From the NCBI GenBank assembly GCA_035628915.1, contig DASPIW010000015.1, positions 34,158 through 98,157 of the forward strand: a DNA stretch of 64,000 bases, read 5' to 3'. Origin of the DNA: JARBUG01 sp035628915 (GTDB taxonomy: Bacteria > Bacillota > Sulfobacillia > Symbiobacteriales > Symbiobacteriaceae). Numbering within the stretch: the first letter of the stretch is position 1; every line of letters begins with the position of its first letter. The translations under genes and the position numbers were made by a program. The notes beneath the pieces were generated by a model. It saw only the letters and a program-made list of their open reading frames with translations, was not told the DNA's origin and made no database searches. This document shows, piece after piece, positions 25,646 through 35,614 of this stretch.

Positions 25646-27159
25646 CCTTTACGGTCCGGGCGGCCGGCCGCACACTGGCGGTCGGGAGCGGCGCCCGCCT
25701 GTCTCAGGTGCTGGGCGCCGGCGATGTCGGCGTCGAGACCCCCTGCGGGGGGCGGGGTTACTGCCGTAAGTGCATGGTAAAGGTCGTAGCGGGGGCGGCG
25801 CCGATTACGGCTGCGGATCGGGAGCAGTTGGGCGCCGGGGAGCTGGAAGCCGGTTTTCGGCTGGCCTGTCAGTTAGTCGTCGCCTCCGACCTGGAAGTGG
25901 CCGTCATGCCCGCCGCTGTGGCGGATACGAAAAAAGCGGCCATGGGGCGGCTGAGCGGACCGGTCGAGATCGACCCCTGGGCGCCGCTGCTGCCCGCCGG
26001 CCGGTCCGTGGGCTTCGCGCTGGATGTGGGCACCACCTCGCTGGCCGGCGCCCTGCTGGATCTGCGCACGGGTGAGGAGCTGGCCGCGGGCGTGCTGTCC
26101 AACCCCCAGGCTCTGCATGGGGCCGATCTGATGAGCCGCCTTTCCTATGCGTGTCGCGGCCCCGGCGAAGCCCGTGAGCTGCAGACGATGGTGACCGGCG
26201 CCGCCCGCCAGATGCTGGAGCGCCTGCGCTCCAAGGCCGGCGTGGCGCCCCACGAAGTGGTTGCGGCGACGCTGGTGGGCAACACAGCGATGCATCACCT
26301 CTTCCTGGGGCTCGACGTGGCCGGCCTGGCCGCGGCGCCCTACACCCCGGCGGTCACCGATGGGCAGATGGCCCGGCTGCCGGGGCTGCCGCCGCTGTAC
26401 GCCCTGCCCAGTATCGCCGGGTTCGTCGGCGCAGATGCCGTGGCTGCCGGGCTGGCGGCGGGCCTTGACCAGGGCGACGCGACAGTGCTCCTGGTCGACA
26501 TTGGCACTAACGGCGAGATGCTGCTCCGGCATAAAGGAACGATCTACGCCTGCTCGGCGCCCGCCGGGCCGGCCTTTGAAGGCGGCGAGATCAGCCAGGG
26601 CATGCGTGCGGGGCCCGGTGCGGTGGAGGCAGTGACCTTTGCCGATGGGCGCCTGCACGCGACGGTGATTCCTGGGGCGCCCCCCCGGGGCATCTGCGGC
26701 TCCGGCCTCCTGGATGCGACGGCCGCGCTCCTCGCGGCGGGGGCGCTGGATCCGACCGGTCGATTGATGACGACCGTTGCGTTGGCACCGGGCGTGGGAC
26801 TTACGCAGAAGGATATCCGGGCGCTGCAGCTGGCCAAGGGCGCGATCCGCTCGGGGATTGACCTGCTCCTGCGGGTAGCGGAGGTGGAGGCCGGGGAGCT
26901 CGACGAGATCCTTTTGGCCGGGGCTTTCGGCAACTACCTGCGCCGCGAGAGCGCCATCGCCATTGGGCTGCTGCCGCCGGTGGCCCCCGGGAAAGTCAGG
27001 CCCATCGGGAACGCGGCCGCCGCCGGGGCGAAGCTAGCCCTGTTGAGCAGGGGCGCCCGCGAGCGGGCCGGCGCCCTGGCCCGGGGCGCCGGCCACGTGG
27101 ACCTGGCCACCCATCCCGACTTCGAGGAGATCTTCATAGGCGCCCTGGAGTTCAGGTAG
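25642..27159 (+). CDS. Corrinoid reactivation protein: 2Fe-2S plus ASKHA domain (RACE/DUF4445)
   Basis: A 505-residue protein. N-terminal plant-type ferredoxin domain with cysteines 35, 41, 44 (CGGRGYCRKC) and 76 (RLACQ). The rest is the ASKHA-type ATPase fold (FALDVGTTSLAG, LVGNTAMHHLFLGLD, LLVDIGTNGEMLL, GICGSGLLDATAALL, LAGAFGNYL) found in reductive activators of corrinoid enzymes. ATGA overlap with metH. Expected role: ATP-driven one-electron reduction of inactive Co(II)-cobalamin in MetH. Such proteins usually serve methyltransferases of acetogens or methanogens; having one inside a SAM-controlled met operon points to MetH as client. Confidence 0.88.
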   Translation: MTFTVRAAGRTLAVGSGARLSQVLGAGDVGVETPCGGRGYCRKCMVKVVAGAAPITAADREQLGAGELEAGFRLACQLVVASDLEVAVMPAAVADTKKAAMGRLSGPVEIDPWAPLLPAGRSVGFALDVGTTSLAGALLDLRTGEELAAGVLSNPQALHGADLMSRLSYACRGPGEARELQTMVTGAARQMLERLRSKAGVAPHEVVAATLVGNTAMHHLFLGLDVAGLAAAPYTPAVTDGQMARLPGLPPLYALPSIAGFVGADAVAAGLAAGLDQGDATVLLVDIGTNGEMLLRHKGTIYACSAPAGPAFEGGEISQGMRAGPGAVEAVTFADGRLHATVIPGAPPRGICGSGLLDATAALLAAGALDPTGRLMTTVALAPGVGLTQKDIRALQLAKGAIRSGIDLLLRVAEVEAGELDEILLAGAFGNYLRRESAIAIGLLPPVAPGKVRPIGNAAAAGAKLALLSRGARERAGALARGAGHVDLATHPDFEEIFIGALEFR

Positions 27160-27190
27160 GCCGGAGCGGCTGGGCTCCGGCCTGACTTTT
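27159..27190 (+). terminator. Terminator of the methionine operon
   Basis: Nine-bp stem GGCCGGAGC/GCTCCGGCC followed by TGACTTTTT, directly after the last gene of the operon. Confidence 0.85.
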
Positions 27191-27285
27191 TGCGGTGCAT
27201 GGCACTGTTCGTGGCAAGGGATGTTCAGGTATGCGAACTGGTGATACTCTTGAATACATAAAGGGCAAAACTTGGAGGGAACAAC

Positions 27286-29775
27286 ATGCGCTGGCGCGCA
27301 ATGCTCGTCGTCCTGGCCATGCTCCTGGTCACGATTGTTCCGGCTTCGGCGGCTGAAGGCCCGGTCCGGGTCGTCCTGGATGGCCGCCAGCTGCAGTTCG
27401 ACGTACCCGCCCGCCTGATCGGCGGACGGACCATGGTGCCGCTCCGGGCGATCTTTGAAGCCCTGGGCGCCCGAGTCGAGTGGGACGCCGCTACTTCGAC
27501 TGTGACGGCCCGCAAAGGCGATCGCGTGGTGGTGGCTGCCGTGGGTAAGAACGAGGCGACCGTGGACGGCACGGTGCTCCTTCTCGATCAGCCGCCCCAG
27601 GTCGTGGAGGGCCGGACGCTGGTGCCCGCCCGTTTCGTGGCCGAGGCCCTGGGCGCCAGGGTTACCTGGGACGGCGCCACGCAGACCGTGAACATCGCTT
27701 CCGCCCAAGTGGCCGGCCCCGGGCCCGGGCCGGACCGGCCTGCCCCGGCGCCAGGCCAGAGCCTGGAGTGCACGCCCGGCTACCCGTGCCCGGGCGACCA
27801 AACCGGCCCCGGCCAGCCCGGCCCCCGGCCGGCCCCCGGCCCGCAGGGCCAGGACTGGCAGGTCACCCGTACCGGCGCCCGGTACAAGCCCGTTACCAAT
27901 CCCCCCACAAGCGGCTGGTTCACCACCGGCCAGAGCGCCGACCTCGTGCTGAACGCCCCCGGGTTTGAGCAGACGGGCGGCCCGCTCAGCTTCAACCACC
28001 CCGGCGGCATCGCCAGCGACGGCACCCGCCTGATCCTCGCGGACAACTGGAACAACCGGGTCCTCATCTGGAACCGGCTGCCCGACGGCAACGTCGCCCC
28101 GGACATCGTCCTGGGCCAGCAGAACTTCCAGGCCGCCCGTACCGGCACCGGCGCCGCCGAGATGAACTGGCCGGTGGGCGTCGCTGCGGGCGGCGGCCGG
28201 CTGGTCGTCGCTGACACCTACAACGACCGCCTCCTGGTCTGGAACACCTTCCCCACAGTCAGCGGCGCCCCGGCCGACCTCATCCTTTCCCTCAAGAGCC
28301 TGCCCGAAAGGGAAGGCCGGCGGTTCCTCTGGCCCTGGGCCGTCTGGACCGACGGGCAGCGGCTGATGGCCACCAGCACGGCGGGCGGCGGCGGCGTGCT
28401 CGTCTGGAACACCTTCCCGACCCGGTCCGATCAGGCTCCTGACATGGTGATCACCGCCGCCCGGCAGATGGGCACGCCCCGCACCATCATCTCCGACGGC
28501 AAGTCGCTGCTCGTGGGCGACCACAACGCCAGGGTCGGCGATCGGATCGTCGGCGCCGGCACCTACGTCTGGAAGACGTTCCCCGCCTCCGGCGACCAGC
28601 CCTATGACTATTTCCTGCCGGACCCGCAGGAGAAGTACCTCGCCTGGATGGGGGGCAGCATCACGCCGGCCGGCAAGCTTGTCACGCTGGGCAAGACGCT
28701 CTTCGTCTGGAACAGCCTGCCCACGGACGGGGACCAGCGCCCCGATGTCGCCATTGCAGGCTACGACTGGGGCAAAGGCGACGGCCAGAACCTGGTGGTC
28801 ACCGGCAACCGGGTTTACGTCTCCCCGGGCTACGCCAACATGATCCTGGGCTACCGCAGCATTCCGACCTCAAGCAGCCAGATGCCCGACTTCGCCATCG
28901 GCAGCCCGGACGTCCGCACCAACACCCTGACCAGCAGCTACTTCATCCACAACCCCAACGTCTACTCCAACGGCAAGAACCTGATCGCCCTCTCCGATTT
29001 CGACCGGAAGCTGTCCATCTGGAAGCAGCTTCCTGCTGAGAGCGGCGCCCGTCCGGATGTGGTGATGACGGCGCACGGCGAGGAGATGGCCGTCCACGGA
29101 GAGACGATGGCCACCGTCAGCGGCATGTACGCCTACATTTGGGATCAGCTGCCCCTCGACGGCGGCGAGCCGAGCCGGATCCTGCATAGCCCCGAGTTCC
29201 GGCGCCTCTCCGGCGTGGCCATTGACGGGAAACATTTCTACCTGGCCGATTCGGAAGCGGGCAAACTCTACGTGTACGACGGGCTGCCCGCCGCCAACCA
29301 GCAGCCTGCATTCTCGCTGGATATCGGCAGGGGCAACGCCCGCCTGGCCAGCGACGGCACCTATCTGACCGTCACCCGCAATGACCTGGCGGGTGCCGTA
29401 CGGATCTTCCGGGTCGCCGATCTCGGGCCCGGGGCGCAGCCCGTCACGCTGGGCAAGTACGCCTTCCCCATGTACGCCCTGCCCTCGCACGGCCATCTCT
29501 TCCTGGTGGAGAACTGGACTCACCGAATTTTGGTCTGGCGGTCCACCGAGGACGCCCTGGCCGGCAAGGCGCCGGACGTGATCCTCGGCGGGACAGATCT
29601 CCCGCAGATACAGGCCGACAACCCGGGCGATTCGGGCAAATGGACCCGGGTGACGCCGGTCGCCGGTCGGAACACGTTCTTCTTGCCGAGATCGGTCTCG
29701 TTCGACGGCAGCTACCTGTGGGTCGGCGAAACCAAGTTCTCGGGCCGCCTGCTCCGCTTCAGCATCGGCCAATAG
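27286..29775 (+). CDS. Secreted protein: copper-amine-oxidase-N domain plus beta-propeller
   Basis: An 829-residue exported protein. Signal peptide (residues 1-24), then a copper amine oxidase N-terminal-like domain (~28-140; GRTMVPLRAIFEALGA and GRTLVPARFVAEALGA, the two-repeat form used as a cell-surface module in Bacillota). A Pro/Gly linker (~145-195) leads to repeated blades with the phrase (V/L)LVWN(T/R) followed by a name-like loop, as in NHL/WD-type propellers. No catalytic amine oxidase domain. ATG at 27286 after GGAGG. A surface-attached binding or scaffold role is inferred. Confidence 0.82.
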   Translation: MRWRAMLVVLAMLLVTIVPASAAEGPVRVVLDGRQLQFDVPARLIGGRTMVPLRAIFEALGARVEWDAATSTVTARKGDRVVVAAVGKNEATVDGTVLLLDQPPQVVEGRTLVPARFVAEALGARVTWDGATQTVNIASAQVAGPGPGPDRPAPAPGQSLECTPGYPCPGDQTGPGQPGPRPAPGPQGQDWQVTRTGARYKPVTNPPTSGWFTTGQSADLVLNAPGFEQTGGPLSFNHPGGIASDGTRLILADNWNNRVLIWNRLPDGNVAPDIVLGQQNFQAARTGTGAAEMNWPVGVAAGGGRLVVADTYNDRLLVWNTFPTVSGAPADLILSLKSLPEREGRRFLWPWAVWTDGQRLMATSTAGGGGVLVWNTFPTRSDQAPDMVITAARQMGTPRTIISDGKSLLVGDHNARVGDRIVGAGTYVWKTFPASGDQPYDYFLPDPQEKYLAWMGGSITPAGKLVTLGKTLFVWNSLPTDGDQRPDVAIAGYDWGKGDGQNLVVTGNRVYVSPGYANMILGYRSIPTSSSQMPDFAIGSPDVRTNTLTSSYFIHNPNVYSNGKNLIALSDFDRKLSIWKQLPAESGARPDVVMTAHGEEMAVHGETMATVSGMYAYIWDQLPLDGGEPSRILHSPEFRRLSGVAIDGKHFYLADSEAGKLYVYDGLPAANQQPAFSLDIGRGNARLASDGTYLTVTRNDLAGAVRIFRVADLGPGAQPVTLGKYAFPMYALPSHGHLFLVENWTHRILVWRSTEDALAGKAPDVILGGTDLPQIQADNPGDSGKWTRVTPVAGRNTFFLPRSVSFDGSYLWVGETKFSGRLLRFSIGQ

Positions 29776-29780
29776 TCGCA

Positions 29781-29804
29781 AGGGCGCCCGGCGGGCGCCC
29801 TTTT
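29781..29804 (+). terminator. Rho-independent terminator
   Basis: AGGGCGCCC/GGGCGCCCT stem with a short GC loop and TTTT, 5 bases after the propeller gene stop. Confidence 0.88.
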
Positions 29805-29937
29805 GCTGCCTTCGTGCGCCTGCCGCCTGTCAAGAGCTTGTCAAGAGGTTGACGGCGTGCTTGTCAAGAAGGGGGCGGTACGCTGTTAACAGGGGCAGGC
29901 GTGACACACTGCCAAAAAGCGCAAGGGAGAGATCAAC

Positions 29938-30357
29938 ATGTCCGTCAGTGAGAGAACCCGCCCCGGACGGCAACCGGAAGCGGGCAGATTGCCAGGGAGG
30001 GTCTACGGTCTCCTCGCGGATGCAACGCTTGTGGCGCATTTCCTCTTCGTCCTCCTCGCAGTCGCCGGCGGGTTTCTCCTGCTGCTCCGCCCCGGTCTGC
30101 TCTGGCTCCACGTTCCCGTCGTCGTCTGGTCATCGCTGGTCAACCTGTTCAGTTGGACTTGCCCCCTGACGCCCATCGAAAACCGCTTCCGCCGGCTTTC
30201 CGGGGCAGGAGCCTACAACGGCGGGTTCGTGCAACACTACGTAGGGGGGGTGGTCTATCCCAAGGGCATGCCGCGCCAGCTCGAGCTGGTCGCGGGCACG
30301 GCCATTGTCGCCTGGAACGCCCTTGTCTACTGCGGCGTCTTTCTCCTTGCGCGGTAG
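29938..30357 (+). CDS. DUF2784 family membrane protein
   Basis: A 139-residue protein with four predicted membrane helices. The family signature is clear: LLADATLVAHFLFV at the first helix, WTCPLTPIENRFR, and YNGGFVQHYVGGVVYP. ATG 29938 with AAGGGAG upstream. DUF2784 has no known function. The N-terminal 20 residues are hydrophilic and Arg-rich, longer than usual for the family. Confidence 0.88.
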   Translation: MSVSERTRPGRQPEAGRLPGRVYGLLADATLVAHFLFVLLAVAGGFLLLLRPGLLWLHVPVVVWSSLVNLFSWTCPLTPIENRFRRLSGAGAYNGGFVQHYVGGVVYPKGMPRQLELVAGTAIVAWNALVYCGVFLLAR

Positions 30358-30445
30358 CAGACGCGCCGAATGTCAAGCCTGCCCCTGCGGGGAATCCTCT
30401 GCTACAATGCGGGCTATCATCCTGCGTTTGCACAGGAGGGAGCCC

Positions 30446-32443
30446 GTGTCCAGGCTGGAAGCCATCGTCCATAGTCTCAACGCCCCGCAGCGCGAAGCGG
30501 CCCTGCACCGCAACGGCCCCCTGCTGGTCATCGCCGGGGCCGGCGCCGGCAAGACCAAGACCGCCATTCACCGCCTGGCCTGCCTGCTGGCGGGCGGCGC
30601 CGCCCCGGAACAGGTCCTCTGCATCACCTTCACCAACAAGGCCGCCCGCGAAATGCGGGAGCGGGCCAAAGCGCTGGTTGGCGAGACCGCCGAGCGGGTG
30701 ATGATCCGGACCTTCCACTCGGCGGCGGTGGTGCTGCTCCGGGAGAGCCTGCATGCCTACCCGCAATGCGGGCGGGACAAGCACTTTTCCATCGCTGACC
30801 CCGCTGTGCAGCTCGCCCTGGTCAAGGAGAGCATCGCCGAGCGAAACTTCGACATCAAGGCCAACAAACCCGAGACCTTTCTCTGGCGCATTAGCCGCTA
30901 CAAGAACGAAATGGCCGATGCCGATACCCTGCTGTACCGGCACGCCAACAACCCGCTCATGGACTGGCCCCGGGTGCAGGCCATGATCGCGGAGACCGAC
31001 CGGTACATCAACCGGCTGACCGCGGAGATTTGGAAACGCTACGAAGCGAAGCTCCGGGCCGCCACCATGTTCGACTTTGACGACCTGATTAACGGCTTCG
31101 TCCGCCTGCTGGTCGACGTTCCCGCCGTGCGGGAGAAGTATCAGGAGCGGTTCTGTTACATTCAGGTCGATGAGTTCCAGGATACGAACATCGCCCAGCT
31201 GCAGATGATCAAACTGTTGGCCGGCGACCGCCAGAACGTCATGGCCGTCGGCGACGACGCCCAATCGATCTATAGCTGGCGCAGCGCCGATATCCGGTGC
31301 ATTCTGGAGTTCGAGCGCATCTTCGCGGGCGCCCGGTCGGTGCTGCTGGAGCAGAACTACCGCTCCACGGCGGCGATCCTCAAATCCGCCAACCGGTTGA
31401 TCGGACACAACAAGAGCCAGCGGGCCAAGACGCTCTTCACCACCAGCGGCGACGGCTGGCCCATTCGCATCTACGAGGCGGACAGCGACCTGGACGAGGC
31501 GCGCTTCGTCGTCGCCGAGATCAAGAACGGCGCGGCCGCCGGGCGCCGCTATGCGGATTTTGCCGTGCTGCTCCGGGTGGGCGCCCAGTCCCGGGTCTTT
31601 GAAGACCGCCTGCGGGAGGAGGGGGTGCCCTATACGCTCGTGGGCGGCCCAAGCTTCTACGACCGGCGGGAAGTGCAGGACTGCATGGCATACATCCGGC
31701 TGCTGGACAATCCGCGCGATTCCGTCAGCTTCGAGCGGGTGCTGGCGGCGCCCAAGAAGGGCATCGGAGAGCGGGGGTTTCAGAAGCTGCTCGCCCTGGC
31801 CTCCCAGCGCGAAATCGATCTGATCGAAGCACTCCGCCTCGCCGTCAGTGAAGGGGTTCTTGCGGATCAGGCCGCCGCGGGCGCCCGAAAGATGCACGAC
31901 CTGTTCCGGGAGGCCGCGAGGCAGCTGGAGCAGCACAAACCCTTTCCGGAAGTAATCGACAGCCTGATCCGTGACAGCGGGCTGATCGGCGCCCTGGAAG
32001 CGGAAGATAAGCAGAAGGAAGAGCGCCGGGCGGAGATGGTCCGCTCGGTCATCACGTCGCTCTATGAGAGCCGGCGGCGGTTTCCGAACCTGACGCTCCG
32101 GGGGTATCTGGATCGCCTGTCGCTGGCCGACTCGCTTGATGAGGACAAGGGCGGCGACGTGGTGAAGCTCCAAACCATCCACTCATCGAAGGGGCTGGAG
32201 TACCCCGTGGTCTTCGTCGTCGGACTGGAGCAGGGGATTCTGCCCAACCGCCGGGCGCTTGATGAAGGCAACCTGGAAGAGGAGCGACGGCTCTGCTACG
32301 TGGCCATGACCCGTGCCCGGGAGCAGCTGTACCTGACCAGCTGCCGCATTCGTTCGGACCGCAGCGGGTTCCAGGTCACGGAGCCCTCGCAGTTCCTGGA
32401 AGAGGCGCTGGGTTCGCAACTTCTGCGGACCGGGAGCGTCTAA
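30446..32443 (+). CDS. UvrD/Rep-family (SF1A) DNA helicase
   Basis: A 665-residue 3'-5' helicase. Motifs in order: Q-motif LNAPQREAA, Walker A GAGAGKTKT (31-39), motif Ia TFTNKAAREM, Walker B VDEFQDTN (~241-248), GDDAQSIYSWR, QNYRST, TIHSSKGLEYPVVFVVG and YVAMTRAREQLYLT. Start GTG 30446 with GGAGGG five bases upstream; upstream codons lack a site. It is shorter than typical PcrA (~720-750) and lacks the basic C-terminal tail, so it may be a second, specialised UvrD-like helicase rather than the housekeeping PcrA. Confidence 0.92.
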   Translation: MSRLEAIVHSLNAPQREAALHRNGPLLVIAGAGAGKTKTAIHRLACLLAGGAAPEQVLCITFTNKAAREMRERAKALVGETAERVMIRTFHSAAVVLLRESLHAYPQCGRDKHFSIADPAVQLALVKESIAERNFDIKANKPETFLWRISRYKNEMADADTLLYRHANNPLMDWPRVQAMIAETDRYINRLTAEIWKRYEAKLRAATMFDFDDLINGFVRLLVDVPAVREKYQERFCYIQVDEFQDTNIAQLQMIKLLAGDRQNVMAVGDDAQSIYSWRSADIRCILEFERIFAGARSVLLEQNYRSTAAILKSANRLIGHNKSQRAKTLFTTSGDGWPIRIYEADSDLDEARFVVAEIKNGAAAGRRYADFAVLLRVGAQSRVFEDRLREEGVPYTLVGGPSFYDRREVQDCMAYIRLLDNPRDSVSFERVLAAPKKGIGERGFQKLLALASQREIDLIEALRLAVSEGVLADQAAAGARKMHDLFREAARQLEQHKPFPEVIDSLIRDSGLIGALEAEDKQKEERRAEMVRSVITSLYESRRRFPNLTLRGYLDRLSLADSLDEDKGGDVVKLQTIHSSKGLEYPVVFVVGLEQGILPNRRALDEGNLEEERRLCYVAMTRAREQLYLTSCRIRSDRSGFQVTEPSQFLEEALGSQLLRTGSV

Positions 32444-32468
32444 CCTGGCGAAGGCAGGGGATTTACCT

Positions 32469-33707
32469 ATGCGACGGCTGGCAGCAGCATTGATGATCGC
32501 GGCCCTCCTTGCCGGGTGCGGCCGCAGCAAACCGGCAACTGAACCGGCGCCGCCCTCACCGCCGGTGACGGCGCCCACACCCGACCCGGCGCCTGCACCC
32601 GACCCCAAGCCGCTGCCAACCCCGGCCCCGGCGACCGCCGGGGACGACCTCCGCAGCGAGAGCAGCCGCCGCACCCTCAAGCTGGACGAGCTGCGCACCC
32701 GGCTGGAGGCGTACCTGAACGCCCCGGGGCCCTCCCCTGCCCGCGAGCGGCTCAGCACGCTCCTGTCAGGGTGGGGTGTCAGGGGCCGCGATGACGGGCG
32801 CATCGCCACCGTTCCGTTCGTTGAAGCCGATCTGAACGGCGACGGTAGGCCCGAACTGGTCACCGCACTGAACGTCTGGGGCGAATGGAAAGGCACGCCG
32901 TCCGGCGCCGCCTTCGTCATCAGCGGCCGGGAGGGCAGCTACCGGGTGGACCGCAGCCCAACCCCGCCGGAAGCCTACGTTGACGGCGTCGCCCTGGTCG
33001 GCGCCCGGGACCTCACCGGCGATGATCTGCCCGAAATCGTCTGGGTGGCCATGGACCACGGGGCGCACACCGGCTCCGCCCGGGTACTGGTCTCCCGCTG
33101 GGCGCCGGGAACGCTGGAGAACCTGCCGGGCGACATGTGGACTACCTTTGCCAAGCTGGAATTCGACGGGCAGGAGATTCTCCTGACCGGCGGCACCGTG
33201 GGCTCGGCGGGCGCTGGCCTGACCCAGCGGGCGGCCACCTCCCGCTACCGCTGGACCAATGGGTCTTTCACCGTTGCCGACCGGCGCTTCACGCCCTCCG
33301 ACTGGGGCTACCACCGGCTAATCGACGGCATCAATGCCGAAAGCTTTGGCCGGACGGCTGACGCCGAAGCGTTCTACCGCGATGTCCTGGAGCCGGGGCG
33401 CCCGGCGCTGCCGCTCGAGCATCTGCCGCCCGAATCGCGGGAAGCCTTCGGTCATGCGGTCACGGCATTCGCCCGCTTTCGCCTGGGCATTCTCCTGGTG
33501 CAGCGCGGCGAAGGCGCTCCGGAAGGACCGGACGGCCCTTACGCCGGGCTGACACGGACCATCGTTACCGGCGGCTGCAAGGGTGCCGAAACGTGGGGCA
33601 GCGCCAACCCCGGCTTCTTCGAAGCGCTGAACGCCCCGTACGGCTACCAGAATTACAACTGGACCCCGGCCGATCTGTGCAGCACCCAACTGCCGAATAT
33701 GAAGTAG
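32469..33707 (+). CDS. Lipoprotein with FG-GAP-like domain
   Basis: A 412-residue lipoprotein with lipobox LLAGC (Cys17), a Pro-rich linker (~22-60) and a beta-rich domain containing Ca-binding-like DLNGDGRPELV and DLTGDDLPEIV, as in integrin-alpha/VCBS-type repeats. The C-terminal ~140 residues are helical and end in a Trp/Tyr-rich stretch. 25 bases downstream of the helicase gene, probably co-transcribed. Function unknown. Confidence 0.78.
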   Translation: MRRLAAALMIAALLAGCGRSKPATEPAPPSPPVTAPTPDPAPAPDPKPLPTPAPATAGDDLRSESSRRTLKLDELRTRLEAYLNAPGPSPARERLSTLLSGWGVRGRDDGRIATVPFVEADLNGDGRPELVTALNVWGEWKGTPSGAAFVISGREGSYRVDRSPTPPEAYVDGVALVGARDLTGDDLPEIVWVAMDHGAHTGSARVLVSRWAPGTLENLPGDMWTTFAKLEFDGQEILLTGGTVGSAGAGLTQRAATSRYRWTNGSFTVADRRFTPSDWGYHRLIDGINAESFGRTADAEAFYRDVLEPGRPALPLEHLPPESREAFGHAVTAFARFRLGILLVQRGEGAPEGPDGPYAGLTRTIVTGGCKGAETWGSANPGFFEALNAPYGYQNYNWTPADLCSTQLPNMK

Positions 33708-33780
33708 TGGTGGCCTGCCCTGGGCAATTGTGGTAAACTGAAGGGCGTTTGAGAGCTGCCACCAGAAGGGGATTTTCCGC

Positions 33781-34569
33781 TTGACGATCTTTCAGGCAAT
33801 TGTTCTGGGCCTGTTGCAGGGCCTGGGTGAGTTCCTGCCCATCTCCAGCTCGGCCCACCTGATCCTGATTCCCTGGTTCTTCAACTGGCGGGCGTCGGGG
33901 CTCGACTTCGACCTGGCGCTGCACATGGGTACGCTGGTCGCCGTGACGATCTACTTCTGGCGCGACCTGCTCAGCCTCGCTACAGAGGGGCTGACGAAAG
34001 GGACCCGCACGCCCATGGGCCGGTTGGCCTGGGGCGTCGTGCTGGGCACCCTGCCCGGCGCCGCCGCGGGCTTCCTCTTCGAGGAGCAGATCGAAGAACT
34101 CTTCCGCACTAACTACCTGATGATCGGCATCCTGCTTGCCGTCATGGGTCTGATTCTTTACGTCGTCGACCGCAAGAGCCCGAAGAACCGCTCCCTGGCG
34201 GACTTCCGGGTGATCGACGGCTTCTGGATGGGCATCGGCCAGGCGCTCGCCCTCATCCCGGGCTTCTCCCGGTCCGGCACCTCCATTACGGCGGGCCTGC
34301 TGGTGGGGCTGGGCCGCGAGGCGGCGGCCAAGGCCTCGTTCCTCCTGGGCTGGCCGATCATTCTCGGAGGCGGCATTCTGGCCCTGAAGGATATCAGCGC
34401 GGCCAGCTTGACGCCGGCATTCTGGACCGGGGTCACGGTCAGCGCCGTCAGCGGCTATCTGGTCATCGCTTTCCTGATGGAGTACCTGAAGCGGGGCACC
34501 TTCCTGGTCTTTGCCGTCTACCGCACGGTGATCGCGGCGATCACCATCTTCCTGGCCGTCTCCCGATAG
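33781..34569 (+). CDS. uppP: Undecaprenyl-diphosphatase (BacA/UppP)
   Basis: A 262-residue integral membrane enzyme that recycles the C55 lipid carrier by removing a phosphate from undecaprenyl pyrophosphate, also giving bacitracin tolerance. Signature motifs LQGLGEFLPISSSAH (residues ~13-27) and GFSRSGTSITAGLLVG (~160-175) are both present, with 7-8 membrane helices. The start is TTG 33781 with AAGGGG upstream. Full length for the family. Confidence 0.94.
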   Translation: MTIFQAIVLGLLQGLGEFLPISSSAHLILIPWFFNWRASGLDFDLALHMGTLVAVTIYFWRDLLSLATEGLTKGTRTPMGRLAWGVVLGTLPGAAAGFLFEEQIEELFRTNYLMIGILLAVMGLILYVVDRKSPKNRSLADFRVIDGFWMGIGQALALIPGFSRSGTSITAGLLVGLGREAAAKASFLLGWPIILGGGILALKDISAASLTPAFWTGVTVSAVSGYLVIAFLMEYLKRGTFLVFAVYRTVIAAITIFLAVSR

Positions 34570-34581
34570 ACATGAGCAAGG

Positions 34582-34606
34582 CGGGGCAGAGATGCCCCGT
34601 CTCTTT
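34582..34606 (+). terminator. Terminator of uppP
   Basis: CGGGGCA/TGCCCCG stem, 4-nt loop, followed by TCTCTTT. Confidence 0.8.
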
Positions 34607-35614
34607 ACTTTGGCCGTTTTCGCAATGGCGGGAACCCGCCAGACCACGCCGGACAAGAGGTGACCGGCATTTCGGGCGGGTCAAGCATCGGTCAGCGCCA
34701 GAACGAAGGGGCGTTTTGCCCTGCCCGGGCACCCCTTTGGGGCGAGAGGCAAGCCACCCACCTTCGGGGACTGGAACTGTGGGTGCGGCACACCGAATGG
34801 AACCTGCCCCTACCTCACGGCGTGCCAGGTCGTGGACCCTGTCGCGGGTTCCGCTAGAATGTCCCAGCAAGCCCTGGGCGACCTGCGCAATTTCACGTGG
34901 AGTCGCTGGAAATCGGGGCGGATCAGGGGGGTCAGCCGCTCCTTTTCGCCCTTTCCGCGCCAAAAAGCCCCTTTCGAAGCCGAAAACTGCCTATTTTGGG
35001 AGCAGATATCCCCTTCGTCCACGCGATTCCACTATCTACTGCATCCTTCTCCGTACTGCATTTGGGATAAATCCCCAGATCCCATCCGTTTCCATTTGGG
35101 GCCGTACACGGCAAAGAGCGTCGGAACCAACTACACCGAAGAGCCGGCTGCCGCGAGTGAGACGTGGATCCCTTGTGGGGCGGGCGACCGGAGATCGGGG
35201 TGGCACTGGGTATCGGCGCACAGCAGGTCGCATGATGTTGCACTGGTATTGAGTTGCGCGCAGGGCTCCCGGTCGCGACAGGAAGATTGCCTAGCCGATA
35301 GTGGGCGCCCGCCGTTGGGGGATAAATGGAGGAGGCTGGAGGGAGTAGGCATTCCTGCTTGGGTTATGTTGCGCCGAGAATAGGCTAACGGCGTGGGGGT
35401 GCAGGGTGACCGTGTGTGAATGCAAGCTTACCACAGGCCGCAGCATGGCGCGGCAAGGCCCTCGCAGCGGTCGCATGGCGAGTGCAGACACGGCGGTTGG
35501 CGGTCTGCCGCTTGTGTCAAGCTTCTGCTGCGAACTGTCGTGCACTGTTGGACGGAGAGGGCAGGAGGTCGCGGTTCGTCACTACGCAGGAAAATAATGG
35601 AATAGTGTCGAATT
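34607..35614. other. About 1 kb without a convincing gene
   Basis: Visibly less GC-rich than its surroundings, particularly 34930-35120. Open frames exist on both strands, but none has a ribosome binding site together with a recognisable protein, and the frames overlap one another. I could not identify an RNA family. It may hold a decayed gene or a regulatory region for the Hcp-like gene. Confidence 0.45.

Noticed and set aside
34541..34963. Minus-strand frame overlapping the end of uppP
   Set aside because: Overlaps a certain gene and its terminator, Arg/Pro/Gly-rich, no ribosome site.
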